This document shows, in pieces, positions 41,849 through 44,378 of a DNA stretch of 44,378 bases; positions within the stretch are counted from its first letter, which is position 1; each line of letters opens with the position of its first letter. The DNA comes from Methylocystis suflitae. GTDB taxonomy: Bacteria > Pseudomonadota > Alphaproteobacteria > Rhizobiales > Beijerinckiaceae. The position numbers and the translations under genes were made by a program. Location of the stretch: positions 1 to 44,378 of the forward strand of contig NZ_JAMRYX010000018.1 of the NCBI RefSeq assembly GCF_024448135.1, written 5' to 3'. The notes beneath the pieces were generated by a model. It saw only the letters and a list, made by a program, of their open reading frames with translations. It had not been told where the DNA came from and searched no databases.

Positions 41849-43662
41849 TGACGCGTCTCACAAGCGCAATCGCGCGCGTTTCGTTCGTCGCCTGCTTGGC
41901 GTTGGCGTCACACGCCTGCCTCCACGCGCCGGCTTTCGCGCAAACGGCTCCTTCCGGCGGCGAGTGGCGCGCCGAGCAGGAAAGACGGTCGAAGGCGCTC
42001 GACGCCTACATCAGCCGCAAGCCGGTCGCCTATCGTTGGTTCGCGGATTTTCCCTTTGGCCTGACGGATGGCGCGCCCTTCATCATTCTGAAGCTGCTGC
42101 CGAAGCTCGCGCCCGAAGAATGGGGAAGCGGGAATAATTTTCTCGACGTCGCCGGCCTCTTCATCGATGAGCGCGATCCCACCTACCCCATTGCCCGCGG
42201 CTTCGGCTGGACCGGATTGGCGCGCGACGACGCAAACGGCGCCGTCGATTACGCGGCGTTGAGTTGCGGCGCCTGCCATATCGGCCGCGTGCGTCTCGAT
42301 GACGGCAGTTTTCGGTATCTCGACGGCGGCGTGAACGCGCAGTTCAATCTCGTGCAATATCGCGTCAGAGTGAGAAGCACGATCGAGAAGATCACCGCCG
42401 GCGCGACGACGCCACAGGAAAAGATCGAACGCGCCACTCGGGCCATTCTTACAGCGCTCGACAAGGCGCATGCCCAAGACAAAAATTTCTTCTACAAGAA
42501 TTACTCCTTCGCTGGGCGCCGCTTCGACGCCGCCTATGAAACGCGTCAGATCGAGCTCTTCATGCAGGATGCGCCGGCGATCGTCGGCAAATACCTGACG
42601 CGCGCCGGACTGGAATATGTCTCGCTGCTCGACCTCATCGACAAGAACTACAAAGGCTTCGAGGAGCAGATGGCCCAGGGCTTCGGCGGCATGGCCGACG
42701 CGACCGGAGTCAGCACGTCGATGGTCTACGCCGCCGCCGAAGCGCGCGGCGAAAATCCTGATCCGAAGACAAGCCTGCCGCCGACGCCCGGCATCACCGA
42801 CTTCATGGCCGTGTGGGAGCAGGAGAAGCGGCTGGCGCGCTGGTCCGCGGATCACACGCAACTTGTCGACGGCGGAGGACAATGGAACGGCAATATTCCG
42901 ATTCCGATCTTCCGCAACCTTGCCGCCGAACTGACGCTGGGGCTCGGACGCGACACCGACATTCGCATCGCCGCTTTCAGCGAGGATCTGCTGCGCGATC
43001 TGCCGGCGCCCGTCTATCCCTTCCCCGTCGATCTCGCGCTCGCAAAAAAGGGCGCGGCGCTCTTTGAAGAAAATTGCGCGGCGTGTCATCGGCCGCATAA
43101 CGGCAAGGTCTACGACCTCGGCGCGGATCTCGGCCGGGCGCGCGTCGTTAGCGATATAATTGCGAAAAACGCCCGCGACAGTTTCACGAAGATCTGTCCG
43201 CCGACGAGAGTCGTCGAGATGCCGCCCTCTGGCGACCGGATTGCGCCCTGCGCGAAGTTCGAAGGGGTTTCGCTGGAGAACCGCGCCGACGTCTCCATGG
43301 CCGATCCGAAGGCGCATGAGGGCTATAATGCGCTGCCGCTTGGCGGCGTGTGGGCGCAGGCGCCTTATCTGCACAACGGCTCAGTGCCGACGCTCTATCA
43401 TCTTCTCGTTCCGCGCGAGCGCCCGGCCGTCTTCATCAAGAGCCGGCTCGATTACGACAAGAAGCTCGTCGGCTTCTCCTGGGAGGTTCCTCAGACCTTG
43501 ATGCGCGACGAAGGCTATCGTTTCGATACGACGGCCTTTCCGGCGCTCTCCAACAAGGGGCACGACAAGGACGTCATCGAGGACGGCAAGACCTTGAAGC
43601 TCGATTGGTCGGACGACGTCGCCGGCGCCATGGCGATCGTCGAATATCTGAAGACGAAGTGA
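41839..43662 (+). CDS. Di-heme cytochrome c, RoxA-like
   Basis: About 607 residues with a signal peptide (VSFVACLALASHACLHAPAFA). Two heme c sites: CGACH (C143-H147) and CAACH (C413-H417). The spacing, the length, and the LGGVWAQAPYLHNGSVPTLYHLL segment match the RoxA/RoxB and di-heme peroxidase-like group, in which rubber oxygenases cleave polyisoprene. Many members have other or unknown substrates. The start is ATG 41839 or 41848. It overlaps the catalase-family gene, so the two are likely made together and may form a periplasmic oxidase pair for a hydrocarbon or lipid. Confidence 0.88.
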   Translation: MAVMTRLTSAIARVSFVACLALASHACLHAPAFAQTAPSGGEWRAEQERRSKALDAYISRKPVAYRWFADFPFGLTDGAPFIILKLLPKLAPEEWGSGNNFLDVAGLFIDERDPTYPIARGFGWTGLARDDANGAVDYAALSCGACHIGRVRLDDGSFRYLDGGVNAQFNLVQYRVRVRSTIEKITAGATTPQEKIERATRAILTALDKAHAQDKNFFYKNYSFAGRRFDAAYETRQIELFMQDAPAIVGKYLTRAGLEYVSLLDLIDKNYKGFEEQMAQGFGGMADATGVSTSMVYAAAEARGENPDPKTSLPPTPGITDFMAVWEQEKRLARWSADHTQLVDGGGQWNGNIPIPIFRNLAAELTLGLGRDTDIRIAAFSEDLLRDLPAPVYPFPVDLALAKKGAALFEENCAACHRPHNGKVYDLGADLGRARVVSDIIAKNARDSFTKICPPTRVVEMPPSGDRIAPCAKFEGVSLENRADVSMADPKAHEGYNALPLGGVWAQAPYLHNGSVPTLYHLLVPRERPAVFIKSRLDYDKKLVGFSWEVPQTLMRDEGYRFDTTAFPALSNKGHDKDVIEDGKTLKLDWSDDVAGAMAIVEYLKTK

Positions 43663-43702
43663 ACCCGGGGGGCGGCGCTTTCCCGTTTCCCTGTCGATGG
43701 GG

Positions 43703-43765
43703 TGAAGGTTTCCTCATCCTGAGGAGCGTGCGCAGCACGCGTCTCGAAGGACGAGGAAACCTTCA
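43703..43765. repeat. Intergenic palindromic repeat, copy 1
   Basis: Arms TGAAGGTTTCCTC (43703-43715) and GAGGAAACCTTCA (43753-43765) are perfectly complementary. Between them lies CCTGAGGAGCG...CGTCTCGAAGGACGAGG, a widespread Rhizobiales extragenic repeat. Confidence 0.8.
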
Positions 43766-43782
43766 TGCGCCGCCCTCGGGAC

Positions 43783-43835
43783 CTCGCCCTCGTGCTTCGA
43801 GACGCGCCTTCGGCGCTCCTCAGCATGAGGGCGAG
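43783..43835. repeat. Intergenic palindromic repeat, copy 2 (inverted)
   Basis: CTCGCCCTCGTGCT (43783-43796) pairs with AGCATGAGGGCGAG (43822-43835) with one mismatch. The inner TTCGAGACGCGCCTTCGGCG is the inverted form of copy 1, so two units of the same family face each other. Confidence 0.75.
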
Positions 43836-43878
43836 TGTAGTCGCCCTTTCACCTGATTGTTCTCCCTAACCCCATAGC

Positions 43879-43909
43879 TTGACTCTCCCGCATCGGGAGT
43901 CATTATAAG
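43879..43909 (+). promoter_or_regulatory. Candidate sigma-70-like promoter of the imuA-like gene
   Basis: TTGACT (43879-43884) as -35 and CATTAT (43901-43906, 16-base spacer) or TATAAG (43904-43909, 19-base spacer) as -10. The spacer holds an imperfect inverted repeat, GACTCTCCCG-cat-CGGGAGTC (43881-43901). Confidence 0.5.
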
Positions 43910-43923
43910 AACATAACAGGAAC
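43909..43923 (+). promoter_or_regulatory. LexA box (GAAC-N7-GAAC)
   Basis: GAAC (43909-43912), seven bases, GAAC (43920-43923): exactly the alphaproteobacterial LexA operator. It lies 7 bases before the ATG and overlaps the likely -10 region, as expected for repression of an SOS gene. Confidence 0.88.
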
Positions 43924-43930
43924 TCATGAG

Positions 43931-44378
43931 ATGACCCAACCGCTGGCGTCGCTGCGGAAAAGCCTGGCTTGCGCCTATCCGGCCGCCGCTGCCGAGACGA
44001 TCGCGCTGGGCGCGCCGAGCCTCGATCGGCGGCTTGGCGGCGGCATTCTCCGTGCGGCGCTGCATGAGGCCTATGCCGGGACCGCCGCCGACGCCCCGGC
44101 GGCGACAGGCTTCGCCCTGGCGCTCGCCAGGCGCGCACTGGCCGGCGCGGAGAAGCCGCTGCTCTGGGCCCGGCAGGAGGCGCTCACCGCTGAATCCGGC
44201 GCGCCCTATCCGCCGGGCCTCGCCGACATCGGCCTCGACCCTGCCGCCGTCGCCTTCATTCGCGTGCGCGACGCCAAGGAGGCGCTGCAGGCGGGCGCCG
44301 AAGCCGGACGCTGCGCAACTGTGGGCGCGACGCTGATCGAACTCTTCGGCGAGGCGCGCGCCTATGATCTGACCGCGA
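43931..44378 (+). CDS. imuA: ImuA-like SOS mutagenesis protein, 3' end outside window
   Basis: An open frame of 149 residues runs to the window edge. The start, LASLRKSLACAYPAAAAETI then LGAPSLDRRLGGGILRAALHE, matches ImuA, a RecA/SulA-like partner of the ImuB-DnaE2 translesion mutasome. PLLWARQEAL continues the pattern. The LexA box directly upstream supports the call. imuB and dnaE2 would be expected downstream, outside the window. Confidence 0.88.
   Translation, partial: MTQPLASLRKSLACAYPAAAAETIALGAPSLDRRLGGGILRAALHEAYAGTAADAPAATGFALALARRALAGAEKPLLWARQEALTAESGAPYPPGLADIGLDPAAVAFIRVRDAKEALQAGAEAGRCATVGATLIELFGEARAYDLTA

Noticed and set aside
41908-43374. Minus-strand frame of 488 residues
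   Set aside because: Antisense to the di-heme cytochrome gene, which has two CxxCH motifs and a signal peptide; the antisense product has no recognisable feature.
1-44378. CRISPR arrays, riboswitches and rRNA genes
   Set aside because: No regularly spaced direct repeats, no recognisable riboswitch core before metK-like, mgtE-like or other genes, and no rRNA sequence were seen.

Overview
The window looks like a chromosomal segment of a GC-rich alphaproteobacterium of the Rhizobiales (Hyphomicrobiales), perhaps near Methylocystaceae or Beijerinckiaceae. This is inferred from the strong GC bias at third codon positions, a GAAC-N7-GAAC LexA box before an imuA-like gene, a GT21 ceramide-glucosyltransferase-type enzyme, a methylmalonyl-CoA epimerase followed by a DUF1467-type gene, and long intergenic palindromes of a kind common in this order. 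There is no rRNA gene and no direct taxonomic marker.

Layout. 1-9.9 kb is mostly core: a truncated membrane acyltransferase, class II DAHP synthase, a GT21 glycosyltransferase, glutamyl-tRNA synthetase, DUF1622 and NnrU membrane proteins, two divergent exported proteins of unknown function, a winged-helix/TPR regulator and mce-DUF1467. A tRNA-Lys(UUU) at 10.04 kb marks a change. From there to about 14.1 kb the DNA is visibly richer in AT and carries a carbamoyltransferase overlapping an SGNH-type hydrolase. From 14.16 to 18.8 kb follows a compact GC-rich set for a CDP-linked branched deoxysugar: glucose-1-phosphate cytidylyltransferase, CDP-glucose 4,6-dehydratase, C-methyltransferase, 3,5-epimerase-like protein and an SDR that may be the 4-ketoreductase, then a GT2 glycosyltransferase. 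Together these suggest a surface polysaccharide whose sugars are C-methylated, carbamoylated and possibly acylated or deacylated. Remains of a mazEF-like toxin-antitoxin pair and a gene-poor, palindrome-rich stretch close this part.

The most unusual locus is 21.7-25.7 kb. It holds a run of exported proteins: two have curlin-type Q-x-G-x2-N-x-[AS]-x3-Q repeats, a third is related to one of them, one is a small two-cysteine protein, and one is a beta-barrel porin with an amphipathic helical segment before the barrel. A rho-independent terminator ends the run. No CsgG, CsgE/F or FapD-like gene is present, so it may be a non-canonical functional-amyloid (curli/Fap-like) system.

From 25.8 to 34.9 kb are an exported MORN-repeat protein, an MltB-type lytic transglycosylase, a Cys-rich small protein, a minus-strand galK-galT-CoA-transferase A-B operon divergent from a GH42 beta-galactosidase, and an MgtE-type transporter lacking its N domain. 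From 35.1 to 40.2 kb is an ion-transport module: a small anchored Ala/Lys-rich protein, an HMA-like membrane protein, and a P-type ATPase (PEGLP type) with a related N-terminal HMA-like domain, overlapping a divergent S-adenosylmethionine synthetase paralogue. From 40.7 to 43.7 kb an exported catalase-family protein overlaps a di-heme RoxA-like cytochrome. The window ends in an imuA-like gene under a LexA box.
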